DNA of 64,000 nt from Flavihumibacter fluvii. Its GTDB lineage: Bacteria > Bacteroidota > Bacteroidia > Chitinophagales > Chitinophagaceae. The translations under genes were made by a program, and so were the position numbers. Below, one piece after another: positions 8,521 to 16,768 of this stretch. Below the pieces are notes generated by a model. It was not told where the DNA came from. It saw only the letters and a program-made list of their open reading frames with translations, and ran no database searches. The stretch lies in NCBI RefSeq assembly GCF_018595675.2, contig NZ_CP092333.1, positions 2,256,001 to 2,320,000 of the forward strand. The letters are read 5' to 3'. Within the stretch, counting starts at the first letter, position 1, and each line of letters begins with the position of its first letter.

Positions 8521-9467
8521 TTCTTTTCCAACAATAGTTCCCTGATCAGGTTTTCAATTTTTATGGCTTCTTTTTTTGCATCATCTAAGGGCATACCTGA
8601 ATTCATACCCGGCCGGGTATGCCTGGTGGCAGTAAGCCAGGCATCTTTCATCATTTGTTGGCGTTCATTGATAAGCGAAAAAATTTGCAGTCCATTCTTG
8701 TTTTTCGCCATTAGAGACTTAATCCCATCTGCTGCGATTAGGTCATTATTTGGTTCCAGGTAAAGTAACACTTGTTTAGCCATGATCCAATGCCCCATCT
8801 CATCAGGATGCACACCATCTCCAGCCAGACTGAAATCAGGGTCCGCTACCTGCCTTTGTAACTGAAATTCCAACATGGGAAAGTGAATATCTGCCACTTC
8901 CCAACCCAATGAGTCCCGCTGGCTCATAAGCCAGTTGGAATAAGCATCAAGTACTTTATTATACCCCTTCACACCCCCTTTCTTTTCATCATAAATGGGT
9001 GGGGTAAGGTGAATGATCTTTGCACCAAACTTAATTACATAATCGTGCAGCCAGGTGATCCCCTCCCTGAATAACTGAAACCTGCGATCATCTAATGGCT
9101 GGTAAATGCCATCATTCATCCCATAATTAGCAAATACCAGATCGGGTTTCGTGAGCGCTAAAACCCTGGCCAGTCTTTCATGCAAATCAGGTCGTGGAAA
9201 CGCTCCATCTGCATGCCCCACCTCTGATAGCCCGGATACCGTTTCACTCGGCAATCCCACATTAATAAATTCATATTGCTTTTTCGGAAAATGCAGGATA
9301 ATATATGCCTCAATATCTGTAATATAATCGCCTTTATAAGTAATGCTGTTACCCAGGAAAAGAATGCGTTTTACTTTTGCCGGAAAAGGTTTACCACTAT
9401 AATTTGGCTGGCATTGGCCACATATACCCAAAAAAAGTAATAAACAAACCAGGATACTATTTCTCAT
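8517..9467 (-). CDS. Secreted SGNH/GDSL hydrolase
   Basis: The ATG at 9467 gives 316 aa with a clear signal peptide (SILVCLLLFLGICGQCQ). An upstream in-frame start at 9512 would place 15 charged residues before the signal and is less likely. The SGNH blocks are all visible: FLGNSIT (block I, Ser), block II Gly in VGLPSETVSG, YGMNDG (block III, Asn) and DGVHPDEMGH (block V, Asp and His). The family deacylates or de-esterifies lipids and polysaccharides; in Bacteroidetes, secreted members often remove acetyl groups from glycans. The gene is alone, convergent with mlaD. Substrate unknown. Confidence 0.85.
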   Translation of the reverse strand: MRNSILVCLLLFLGICGQCQPNYSGKPFPAKVKRILFLGNSITYKGDYITDIEAYIILHFPKKQYEFINVGLPSETVSGLSEVGHADGAFPRPDLHERLARVLALTKPDLVFANYGMNDGIYQPLDDRRFQLFREGITWLHDYVIKFGAKIIHLTPPIYDEKKGGVKGYNKVLDAYSNWLMSQRDSLGWEVADIHFPMLEFQLQRQVADPDFSLAGDGVHPDEMGHWIMAKQVLLYLEPNNDLIAADGIKSLMAKNKNGLQIFSLINERQQMMKDAWLTATRHTRPGMNSGMPLDDAKKEAIKIENLIRELLLEKN

Positions 9468-9563
9468 TGAATTGAGTTGACAAAAATCAAATTTTTTAGT
9501 ACTAGTGGTCATCGATATATTTATATTCAGATTTGAACTTTAGCCATTAATAATTAATTAAAC

Positions 9564-9953
9564 ATGCTACAATCAGTTTCGGAATACTATATTTCTGAAT
9601 TGGCCGACTGGAACAGGTCGATAGAATTTTATGATTCTGAGATCACAGATATGGAAGATAAGCTGAACGAAATCATTCACCAAAACACCATTCCCAACCT
9701 GGCAGCTAATACTGAACGATTCTTAAACTCCATGGATATTCAGAAAAGTATTTTTTTAGCCATCCAGCATGACATTCAGGAACAGGAAACAAGGCTTTTC
9801 AAAAATGACGAGCCGGAAGAACATGTTGAAATAACCTCAGAAGCCAAGGAAAATCAGAAATCATTACGGGACAAGATGCAGGCAGCAGAGAAGAATTATA
9901 TAGATGCTAAATATGGCTGCTATAATTTCCTGTCCGGATTATTAAACAAATAA
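9564..9953 (+). CDS. Hypothetical coiled-coil protein
   Basis: A 129-aa acidic, mostly helical protein without signal peptide or membrane segment. Heptad-like spacing of hydrophobics across residues ~15-60 and 85-110 suggests a coiled coil. I do not recognise a family. It stands alone on the plus strand between the divergent SGNH hydrolase and the convergent acyl carrier protein gene, whose stop is 12 bases away. Its length and helical character resemble the small protein at 46574-46963, but I see no convincing alignment. Confidence 0.6.
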   Translation: MLQSVSEYYISELADWNRSIEFYDSEITDMEDKLNEIIHQNTIPNLAANTERFLNSMDIQKSIFLAIQHDIQEQETRLFKNDEPEEHVEITSEAKENQKSLRDKMQAAEKNYIDAKYGCYNFLSGLLNK

Positions 9954-9965
9954 AACTGTCTCGTC

Positions 9966-10211
9966 TTATTTTATTTTGCCTTTCAGGTAATCCAACAGTT
10001 TGCTCAGCGTAGTTATTTTCCCATAATCTTCTTCAGGTATTTCTACACCGAGCCGTTCATCCAGAGCAACAATGAATTGTAAAGCATCAAAGGAATCCAT
10101 ATCAAGGCCCTGGCGAATATCATCATCAGGTTTTAATAATTCCGGGCTGCTGTCTGGCGCAACACTTTTAAGCAGCGTGACAATAATGGATTTTATTTCC
10201 GATTCATTCAT
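9966..10211 (-). CDS. Acyl carrier protein
   Basis: An 81-aa acyl carrier protein. The phosphopantetheine attachment motif is DMDSFDALQ with Ser at residue 40; a four-helix layout and acidic helix II fit the family. It is not the usual housekeeping acpP context: its start overlaps the stop of the E2 gene by four bases, making it the last gene of the E1/E2 operon at 10-15.5 kb. It may hold an acyl group made or released by the complex, or serve a short biosynthetic route outside fatty-acid synthesis; this is inference. Confidence 0.88.
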   Translation of the reverse strand: MNESEIKSIIVTLLKSVAPDSSPELLKPDDDIRQGLDMDSFDALQFIVALDERLGVEIPEEDYGKITTLSKLLDYLKGKIK

Positions 10212-11305
10212 AGTTCTTCGGGGTTTTGTAATATCTTTTTAAGCGACTGCAGAAATAAGCTGCCTGTATGGCCATCGGTTGCCCGGTGGTCGGCTGAGAG
10301 AGTAACTGACATAACCGGCCGAACATCCAACATGCCGTCTTCCGCCCATGGTTGTTCAAGGATACAACCAAAACCAATAATAGCTACCTGAGGCGGATAT
10401 ATAATCCCGAAAACTGTTTCCACGCTGCCTTCACCTAAACTGGTAACTGTAATTGTTGAATCACTTAGTTCGGAACTACGGAGTTTAAGGGCCCGCGCCC
10501 TGGGAATAATATCCGACAAAGTTTCCATTACCTCATCAATCTTTTTAACAGAAACGTTATGGATCGCGGGTATCATCACCCCGCCATTGTGCAGGGAAAC
10601 CACAAAGCCAATATGGATATCCTTTTGTAACTGCAAGCCATTATTCCAATAGGCATTCAGTTCGGGAACTTCAAGTAAGGCTTTTGCTACAGCTTTAATT
10701 AATAGTGCAACAGGCAGGAGTCGCTTTTTAACTGGCCTGTTCTTATTCTCATTGGTAAGCCAGGCCAGGGCATTCCGCATATCCATTTTTGTTTCAAGGT
10801 AATAGTGTGGGATCTCGCGGTTTGATTTACTCATAGCCGCAGCTACTGCCAAACGAATATTTCCTGTAATATCCCCTTTACCCAGGACGTTTTCAACATC
10901 ATCTTTTGTAATAGCACCGCCCTCACCTGTCCCTTTGATGCTGTTAAGGTCAATGCCTTTTTCCGCAGCTATTCTTTTTGCCAATGGAGAGGCCCGTACC
11001 CCTTCAGTAACAATCTTTTTGGCAGGAAGCTCTACAGGTTTTTTTTCAATTGGTTGTTCTTCAGTTTCTTTCGATGGTTTAATCCTGGCCAATAAAGTAC
11101 CAACAGGAACTTTCTGGTCTTCTTTAATAACTAACTGATCAATTACCCCTTCATCAAAAACTTCAATATCAATCAATCCCTTTTGCGTTTCCACCTGCGC
11201 AATGATATCACCACGCTTTACCGTATCTCCAGGTTTCACCAGCCACGTACTTAATGTGCCGGCTTCCATATCGGCCCCAAGGCTGGGCATGTAAAACTCA
11301 ATCAT
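10208..11305 (-). CDS. 2-oxoacid dehydrogenase E2 (lipoyl acyltransferase)
   Basis: A 365-aa E2. An N-terminal lipoyl domain spans residues 1-77 with the lipoylated lysine in [11 protein letters not shown] (Lys42). A peripheral-subunit binding domain follows at about residues 103-140 ([15 protein letters not shown], then [13 protein letters not shown]), and then the catalytic domain ending in SADHRATDG, whose His and Asp are the acyltransferase residues. It moves an acyl group from the E1-bound intermediate to CoA. A single lipoyl domain and short linkers make it smaller than typical PDH E2 proteins and similar in size to acetoin-dehydrogenase E2. It overlaps E1 beta by eight bases and the ACP gene by four. 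No E3 (dihydrolipoamide dehydrogenase) gene is present nearby. Confidence 0.9.
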   Translation of the reverse strand: MIEFYMPSLGADMEAGTLSTWLVKPGDTVKRGDIIAQVETQKGLIDIEVFDEGVIDQLVIKEDQKVPVGTLLARIKPSKETEEQPIEKKPVELPAKKIVTEGVRASPLAKRIAAEKGIDLNSIKGTGEGGAITKDDVENVLGKGDITGNIRLAVAAAMSKSNREIPHYYLETKMDMRNALAWLTNENKNRPVKKRLLPVALLIKAVAKALLEVPELNAYWNNGLQLQKDIHIGFVVSLHNGGVMIPAIHNVSVKKIDEVMETLSDIIPRARALKLRSSELSDSTITVTSLGEGSVETVFGIIYPPQVAIIGFGCILEQPWAEDGMLDVRPVMSVTLSADHRATDGHTGSLFLQSLKKILQNPEEL

Positions 11306-12293
11306 GCCGGAGAATTTTTTTTACCAGTGAAATAATATCATCTTTTTGCGGCACAGCAGCATCTTCCAAATGTTTTGGATATGGAATTGGCACTTCAACA
11401 CCGCATAACCTTTGGACTGGTGCATCCAATTCATAAAAGCAATTTTCCATAATGCGGGCTGAGATTTCAGCGCCTATACCAATAGACCGCCAGGCTTCTT
11501 CAACTATCAATACACGATGTGTCTTTGTTACGGAAGTGTATACGGCATCCAGTTCCAAAGGACGTAAAACCCTTAAATCGATCACTTCCGCTACAATACC
11601 CGCCTTGGCCAGGTCATATGCGGCATCCAACACTTTATAGACCGCAGCGCCGTATGTAATGACCGTTATGTCTGTTCCTTCCAGCCGAACTTTAGGAAGC
11701 CTGGTATTCACTGACTCCGGGTTCGAAGGCAAGTCCGCTTCCAGATTCAGCATATAGGTATACTCAAAAATGATTACCGGATCCTCTTCCTTCATAGCAG
11801 CTGGCAGCATACCACGGGCATCTTCATGGGTGCCTGCAGATAATACTTTAAGTCCCGGTATATGCGCAAACAATGGCTCCCAACTGTGCGAATGCTGTGC
11901 CGCCAGCTGCCGACCGATGCCGCAACCCATCCGGATGACCACGGGCACATTCAACTGACCGCCTGACATATGGCATAAGGTTGCTGCATTGTTCACGATC
12001 TGGTCCATGGCCAGCAAACTGAAATTGACGGTCATCACTTCTACGATTGGCCGCATACCATTTAAGGCTGCTCCAATACCCGCACCCACAAATCCGGATT
12101 CTGAAAGGGGTACATCCATGATTCGATCGGGGCCGAATTCCTGAAGCAAGCCTTTACTGACTGCAAATGCGCCGCCGTAACGACCAACATCCTCGCCCAA
12201 TAAAAATGATCTTTCATCTTTTTGCAAAACTTCCCGGATAGCCTGTTTAATGGCCTCCCTGTATGTAATCTTTATAGTACCGATATCATCCAT
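11298..12293 (-). CDS. 2-oxoacid dehydrogenase E1 component, beta subunit
   Basis: A 331-aa protein, the usual E1 beta length. The recognisable stretches are [33 protein letters not shown] with the TPP-contacting Glu, and [20 protein letters not shown]. The C-terminal transketolase-like domain follows ([14 protein letters not shown], then [14 protein letters not shown]). With E1 alpha (12769-13728) it forms the thiamine-diphosphate enzyme that decarboxylates a 2-oxo acid (or cleaves acetoin in related systems). It lies 51 bases after the DUF5655 gene and overlaps the E2 start by eight bases, so the subunits should be made together. Confidence 0.9.
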   Translation of the reverse strand: MDDIGTIKITYREAIKQAIREVLQKDERSFLLGEDVGRYGGAFAVSKGLLQEFGPDRIMDVPLSESGFVGAGIGAALNGMRPIVEVMTVNFSLLAMDQIVNNAATLCHMSGGQLNVPVVIRMGCGIGRQLAAQHSHSWEPLFAHIPGLKVLSAGTHEDARGMLPAAMKEEDPVIIFEYTYMLNLEADLPSNPESVNTRLPKVRLEGTDITVITYGAAVYKVLDAAYDLAKAGIVAEVIDLRVLRPLELDAVYTSVTKTHRVLIVEEAWRSIGIGAEISARIMENCFYELDAPVQRLCGVEVPIPYPKHLEDAAVPQKDDIISLVKKILRHD

Positions 12294-12344
12294 TTTTTAA
12301 TAATTTACAGGATATATCTAATTTATCTTTAAAGTTATGCCCGA

Positions 12345-12794
12345 CTAATGATCCTTTGGTATGGTCTTTTCACGGGCCTCCCGGATCCACTCCAGCAGTT
12401 CCAAATTGATCTCCTCATTATTCTTTAGTTCAACCATATAAAGGAAACGATTAGCTGACATTTGTACATTTTTGATAATTCGACAACTTTCTAATTTTCT
12501 GTTCAAACTAAAGTCAACAATGATTTTATCTGTACCTATTTTTATGGCTGCAAAGGCGAAAGGGCTTACAAAATGAATGCAGCATTCCAATGATTCAATC
12601 CAAAAATTTCCGACTGTATTTTTTACAGCTTTCTTGAAACTATTGTACAACAATTCCCCTTTGGGCTTTCCTTTGAAATGCAGGTCCAGCGGATAAATTT
12701 TGCAGGAATGCATTTGGTGTTTCCGCTGGAACCGGCGACCACAATTTGGACATATCCAAAGTTTTGCTTCAGGGTTTAATTTCACTGTAAACAA
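12345..12794 (-). CDS. DUF5655 domain protein with zinc ribbon
   Basis: A protein of about 149 aa. The N-terminal half contains WICPNCGRRF followed by QMHSC, a Cys-x-x-Cys ... His-x-Cys zinc-binding motif that, with the downstream aromatic-rich region, fits DUF5655. No ATG is available: the frame opens with TTG at 12794 or GTG at 12785, both inside the 3' end of the E1 alpha gene, so translation is probably coupled to E1 alpha. Function unknown. Its insertion between E1 alpha and E1 beta is unusual because these subunits are normally adjacent. It may be a chance insertion, or a regulator or accessory factor of the complex. Confidence 0.65.
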   Translation of the reverse strand: MFTVKLNPEAKLWICPNCGRRFQRKHQMHSCKIYPLDLHFKGKPKGELLYNSFKKAVKNTVGNFWIESLECCIHFVSPFAFAAIKIGTDKIIVDFSLNRKLESCRIIKNVQMSANRFLYMVELKNNEEINLELLEWIREAREKTIPKDH

Positions 12795-13728
12795 ATTTTG
12801 TAAGTTCTTCTACTGGTTCCAATTTTCCGTTTTCAGCAAAGTCAACTGATTTCGCGACTTCAGCATCTACCTTTTTTTCCAAATCCATAATATCCGATTG
12901 AGTCATCGCATTGAGGCCGATCAATACTTGTCGTTGTTTTTCTATGGGGTCCTTTTTTTTCCACTCCTCAACTTCTGCTTTGTCGCGGTACAGTTCTGCA
13001 TCAAACATGCTGTGGGCACGGAAACGATATGTATTGCAGACCAGAAAATAAGGTTTGCCAGTTTCCCTGACTATAGAAACCGCCTTTAAAGCGGCAACCT
13101 CAACAGCCAACACATCCATACCATCCACAACCGCTGTTTCTATACCGTAAGCAGGCCCCTTTTTCTCAAGATCAACCACCGCGTGTGAAAAACGAATGGC
13201 CGTACCCATTGCATAAAGGTTATTCTCACAAACAAATAATACCGGCACATTCCACAACGCGGCAAGGTTCATTGCTTCATGAAATTCACCCTCCGCAGCT
13301 GCGCCTTCCCCAAAAAAGCAACAGGTAATATGGTCATTTTTCTGTTTTTTATCCGCCAAAGCCATGCCTACTGCAACCGGCAAATGACCGGCAACAATAG
13401 CGTTACCGCCAAAGAACCTGAACCTGCTTTCAAACAGGTGCATTGACCCGCCCCTACCCCGGCTGCAACCTTCCACTTTCCCAAACATTTCTGCCATGAT
13501 CACGCCGCCATCAATACCACGCGCTAACGCATGGCCATGCTCACGGTAGGTACACAATACATTATCAGTTAGTGATAGCGATTTTATGATGCCTGTTGCA
13601 ACTGCTTCTTCACCAATATACAAATGCAGGAAACCACGGATCCTGGATTTGGTGTACATTTCTGCACAGGCTTCTTCAAAGCGCCTGATCAGCATCATTG
13701 TATACAACAGGTCGATTTTGTTATCCAT
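12769..13728 (-). CDS. 2-oxoacid dehydrogenase E1 component, alpha subunit
   Basis: A 319-aa E1 alpha with the thiamine diphosphate motif starting at FFGEGAAAEGEFHEAMNLAA and ending with CENN. It also has the GGSMHLF and YRFRAHSMFD segments typical of pyruvate dehydrogenase/acetoin dehydrogenase alpha subunits; the latter carries Ala where PDH proteins usually have Gly (FRGHS). It forms an alpha2beta2 E1 with the product of 11298-12293. It lies three bases after the acyl-CoA synthetase gene, and its 3' end overlaps the DUF5655 gene. The size matches acetoin/pyruvate-type alpha subunits rather than the longer branched-chain type. Substrate not decided by sequence alone. Confidence 0.9.
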   Translation of the reverse strand: MDNKIDLLYTMMLIRRFEEACAEMYTKSRIRGFLHLYIGEEAVATGIIKSLSLTDNVLCTYREHGHALARGIDGGVIMAEMFGKVEGCSRGRGGSMHLFESRFRFFGGNAIVAGHLPVAVGMALADKKQKNDHITCCFFGEGAAAEGEFHEAMNLAALWNVPVLFVCENNLYAMGTAIRFSHAVVDLEKKGPAYGIETAVVDGMDVLAVEVAALKAVSIVRETGKPYFLVCNTYRFRAHSMFDAELYRDKAEVEEWKKKDPIEKQRQVLIGLNAMTQSDIMDLEKKVDAEVAKSVDFAENGKLEPVEELTKFVYSEIKP

Positions 13729-13731
13729 AAT

Positions 13732-15477
13732 TCAACTTTGTTCCAGGGTTGACAAATCACCTTCAGGTAATCCAAGTTCCCTGGCCTTTAATAAACGCCT
13801 TAAAATCTTTCCACTTTTTGTTTTCGGTAGGCCATCCACAAAACTGATCTCTTTCGGGGCCACAGCCGGTCCAAGTTTTTGCCGGGCGAAAGCCATGATA
13901 TCAAGATGCAGTTTTTCATCTGTCGTTATACCCGGCTTTACGACAATAAATGCTTTTACCAATTCACCGATGAGAGGATCTGGCTTGCCAATGACTGCAG
14001 CTTCGGCAACGGCCTCATGCTTTGTTAACATGCTCTCTACTTCAAACGGGCCAACCATATGGCCGGAAGTTTTTATGATATCATCGGCCCGCCCAACAAA
14101 CCAAAAATAACCATCAGTATCACATTTTGCTAAATCACCGGTAATATACCAGTCATCCCTGAAACATTTGGCATACCGTTCTTCATCATGCAGATAAGCA
14201 CGAAACATGGAAGGCCAGCCCTTTTTCAACACGAGTTGCCCGGGTTGATCCGGTTCAGAAATGAGTTGCAAACCATCTGGTGAAATTGCGGCGATGGCCG
14301 CTTCGATACCCGGCAAAGGTTTGCCCATAGATCCGGGCTTAACTGGCAATGAGCGAAAATTTGCAATCATAATTCCCCCTGTTTCAGTTTGCCACCAGTT
14401 ATCCAGTATAGGCATTCCAAACATTCTTTCTCCCCATTTTACCGCAGTTGCATGAAGTGGTTCGCCAACACTACAGATCAATCGGAGGTGTTCAAGGTTA
14501 TACTGGCCTATTGATTGCAAATTCATGCGCATCAGCCTGTTGATGGCCGTGGGGGAAGTATACCAAACATCCACCTTATGTTCTTCAAGGAGGGAATACC
14601 ATCTAACTGCATCAAACTCTTCTTCATCAAAAATATTGGTCACGCCATTCACCAATGGGGCAATGATTCCATAAGAAGTCCCGGTGACCCAACCTGGATC
14701 GGCGGTACACCAGAAAACGTCGCCTTGCCGAAGATCAAGCACAAATTTTCCTGTAATGTAGTGCATCAGTACAGCGTTATGCACGTGTAATGCACCCTTT
14801 GGCATACCAGTTGTTCCACTGGTAAAATGAAGTAGGGCAGGATCTTCAGGATCAGTATAAGGAATATCGAATTCATCAGCAGATTCGGACATGAGCTGGG
14901 AAAAAGATAAGATACTTTTTTCCAGATGAGCTGGGGCATCTGTCAGCAAAATATATTGGATCGAAGGCAAACGCTCCAGTAATTGCTTGACCTTTTTGTC
15001 GAATAATGCCGTTGAGGTGACCAGGATTTTGGCATCCCCCCTGTTCAATCGCTGGAAGACAGGCTCCGGACCAAAAACAGAAAAAAGCGGACAAAAAACT
15101 GCGGTGGACTTTAATGTGCCAAGAGCAGTTATAAATAATTCAGGGACCCGGCCAAGCAGTGAAAACACCCTTTCACCTTTCTTAACACCCAGTTTAACCA
15201 GGCAATTGGCAAAGCGGGAACTAAGCCTGCTCAATTCTTCATAACTAAAATCCTGAACACTACGGTCCTTCCGGATCCATCTAAGGGCAACGGCTTCTTT
15301 AAGGTGTCCTGCGGCATGCCTGTCAACCGCTTCAAAAGCAATATTCAATCCCTTATTTGAAGAAACAACTTTAAAATACCCTTTTTCATCTTCCCAGTTA
15401 AAAGAGGCCCTTGATCGCTCATACGACTCCATGTTTGGACTTGCAAGGGATTTTGTACCAGTCGATGGCCGTTCCAT
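13732..15477 (-). CDS. AMP-dependent acyl-CoA synthetase (acetyl-CoA synthetase-like)
   Basis: A 581-aa adenylate-forming ligase. Motifs in order: HFTSGTTGMPKGALHVHNAV (P-loop-like A3 motif), the acetyl-CoA-synthetase-type DNWWQTETGG (A5), WYITGDLAKCDTDGYFWFVG (A7), and a C-terminal lysine in the KTKSGKILRR motif. The tryptophan in NWWQTE is the residue that limits the acyl pocket in acetyl-CoA synthetases, so a short acid such as acetate or propionate is the likely substrate. It is shorter than canonical Acs (~650 aa) and close in size to Bacillus AcsA. It is the first gene of the operon with E1 alpha, DUF5655, E1 beta, E2 and ACP. Acoding of an acyl-CoA ligase next to such E1/E2 genes is known from acetoin catabolic clusters (AcoE). 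Confidence 0.88.
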   Translation of the reverse strand: MERPSTGTKSLASPNMESYERSRASFNWEDEKGYFKVVSSNKGLNIAFEAVDRHAAGHLKEAVALRWIRKDRSVQDFSYEELSRLSSRFANCLVKLGVKKGERVFSLLGRVPELFITALGTLKSTAVFCPLFSVFGPEPVFQRLNRGDAKILVTSTALFDKKVKQLLERLPSIQYILLTDAPAHLEKSILSFSQLMSESADEFDIPYTDPEDPALLHFTSGTTGMPKGALHVHNAVLMHYITGKFVLDLRQGDVFWCTADPGWVTGTSYGIIAPLVNGVTNIFDEEEFDAVRWYSLLEEHKVDVWYTSPTAINRLMRMNLQSIGQYNLEHLRLICSVGEPLHATAVKWGERMFGMPILDNWWQTETGGIMIANFRSLPVKPGSMGKPLPGIEAAIAAISPDGLQLISEPDQPGQLVLKKGWPSMFRAYLHDEERYAKCFRDDWYITGDLAKCDTDGYFWFVGRADDIIKTSGHMVGPFEVESMLTKHEAVAEAAVIGKPDPLIGELVKAFIVVKPGITTDEKLHLDIMAFARQKLGPAVAPKEISFVDGLPKTKSGKILRRLLKARELGLPEGDLSTLEQS

Positions 15478-15581
15478 ATCTTACTAATAAAAGGTGCTTT
15501 AAACCTCTCTACGTAAATTAAACGGCGATCTGCAGAATATGGCTGACCGTCGTCATACCGGAACAGGAAGTTCATCAGCAA

Positions 15582-16022
15582 TTATTCATCCGCCAAAATC
15601 TGAATAAAGGGCTTTTTGCCAAGGATAAATTTTGTACCCTTTGGGAAAATGCCATTGTGTAAATAAATCAGTAACAGCATCAAAGATGGAACACCCGCAA
15701 TAATAATCACATCCATCCAGATACCTGTAAAAGTATTGATGCGAGCATCATGAATGTCATTTTTCTGGAAGCGCACCGGCACTGTGTCACCCGGCATCAT
15801 TTCGTTATCCCCTTCACCATTGAACCAGACGGTATCTGCACCAGCATTAAAACTGATCACGGGATAGATAGAAGATATCTGCCCACTGATGTTTTTTCCC
15901 ATGAACCGCATTTTACCAACGGTAGTGGCTGAACCCGCAATCCAGCTCAGTCTATAGATCAAAAACGGGGTTAATAATACACCAAATAAAATACCAAAAA
16001 ACTGGTTCTTGCTCAGTACCAT
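15582..16022 (-). CDS. DUF3592-like membrane protein
   Basis: A 146-aa protein with two membrane helices (about residues 8-30 and 105-125) flanking a soluble beta-rich region (YPVISFNAG, then GDTVPVRFQKND), the pattern of DUF3592 proteins. Its role is unknown. It lies about 100 bases upstream of the acyl-CoA synthetase gene on the same strand, so readthrough is possible, but the gap suggests a separate unit. Family assignment rests on the overall layout and the GDTVPVRF segment, so it is moderate. Confidence 0.6.
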   Translation of the reverse strand: MVLSKNQFFGILFGVLLTPFLIYRLSWIAGSATTVGKMRFMGKNISGQISSIYPVISFNAGADTVWFNGEGDNEMMPGDTVPVRFQKNDIHDARINTFTGIWMDVIIIAGVPSLMLLLIYLHNGIFPKGTKFILGKKPFIQILADE

Positions 16023-16043
16023 AAATAATCAGACGGGGTTAAA

Positions 16044-16072
16044 TGCAAAAAAGGTGCCTTAAGGCACCTTTT
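16044..16072 (-). terminator. Rho-independent terminator
   Basis: A perfect palindrome (AAAAGGTGCC TTAAGGCACC core, 16049-16072) is followed on the minus strand by a run of six T. It lies 27 bases past the stop of the lipoprotein gene at 16099-16647 and should end its transcript before the DUF3592-like gene. Confidence 0.8.
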
Positions 16073-16098
16073 GAATATAGAACAAAAATTACAATTCA

Positions 16099-16647
16099 TT
16101 ATTTCATGGCAGCATTAACCGGTACGCGGTCGATATACATAATTACACGGTCAATCTGGTCACTGGAATTAAAATGTATATCCGTATGCAATAACTGGAT
16201 CATACGTTTACCAGTTTTTTTGTATTTGGCATTAACAGTGTACCATCCCAATAACCATACCCCCGGTTGCTCAATACTTTGAGGCTGATTAACTTTTACC
16301 GGCAAAAAAATCATGTTGGTGAAGGTGATGGAATCAATGGATTCAGTTCTTCTTTTAGTCCAATAATCAGTTATGGCCGCTTTGCCAACAGCACTATCAA
16401 GATTATTCCATTGGAATACTGCATTATCAGCATAGCCGTTCATCCATCCGGCCACATCTCCTTTAGATAAAGCGGCAAGGGCATTCTTACCCATTTCCAT
16501 GTACTTAGGATCCGCGAATTCAACGGGTTGCATTTTTGCCTCAGGAACAGGGACTGCTGAAGATTCATCTTTTTGCTCTGCGGGTTTTTCATTATTGCAG
16601 GCAATCAGAATTGCCGAAATAAATAACCCAACCAAAAATTTTTTCAT
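16099..16647 (-). CDS. SnoaL-like (NTF2 fold) lipoprotein
   Basis: A 182-aa protein with a lipoprotein signal (ISAILIACNN) and a proline/glutamate-rich linker. A domain at about residues 50-175 follows with the SnoaL/NTF2-like features ALSKGDVAGWMNGYADNAVF and a C-terminal beta sheet (IQLLHTDIHF). Such domains bind small ligands or act as cyclases or isomerases; here, on a membrane-anchored lipoprotein, the role is unknown. The transcript ends at the terminator at 16044-16072. The gene lies 121 bases past the end of the RND transporter gene and may be independent of that operon. Confidence 0.75.
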   Translation of the reverse strand: MKKFLVGLFISAILIACNNEKPAEQKDESSAVPVPEAKMQPVEFADPKYMEMGKNALAALSKGDVAGWMNGYADNAVFQWNNLDSAVGKAAITDYWTKRRTESIDSITFTNMIFLPVKVNQPQSIEQPGVWLLGWYTVNAKYKKTGKRMIQLLHTDIHFNSSDQIDRVIMYIDRVPVNAAMK

Positions 16648-16768
16648 ACTGGTTCAATTGAAGGTGAATGAATAAATAAACAGGAGTACGAGCTATTTTT
16701 TGGGGGTATCGCGGAGATGGGACGGCTTATTGAATGTATGTACTTATTATAAATTTTACAAGAAAACT

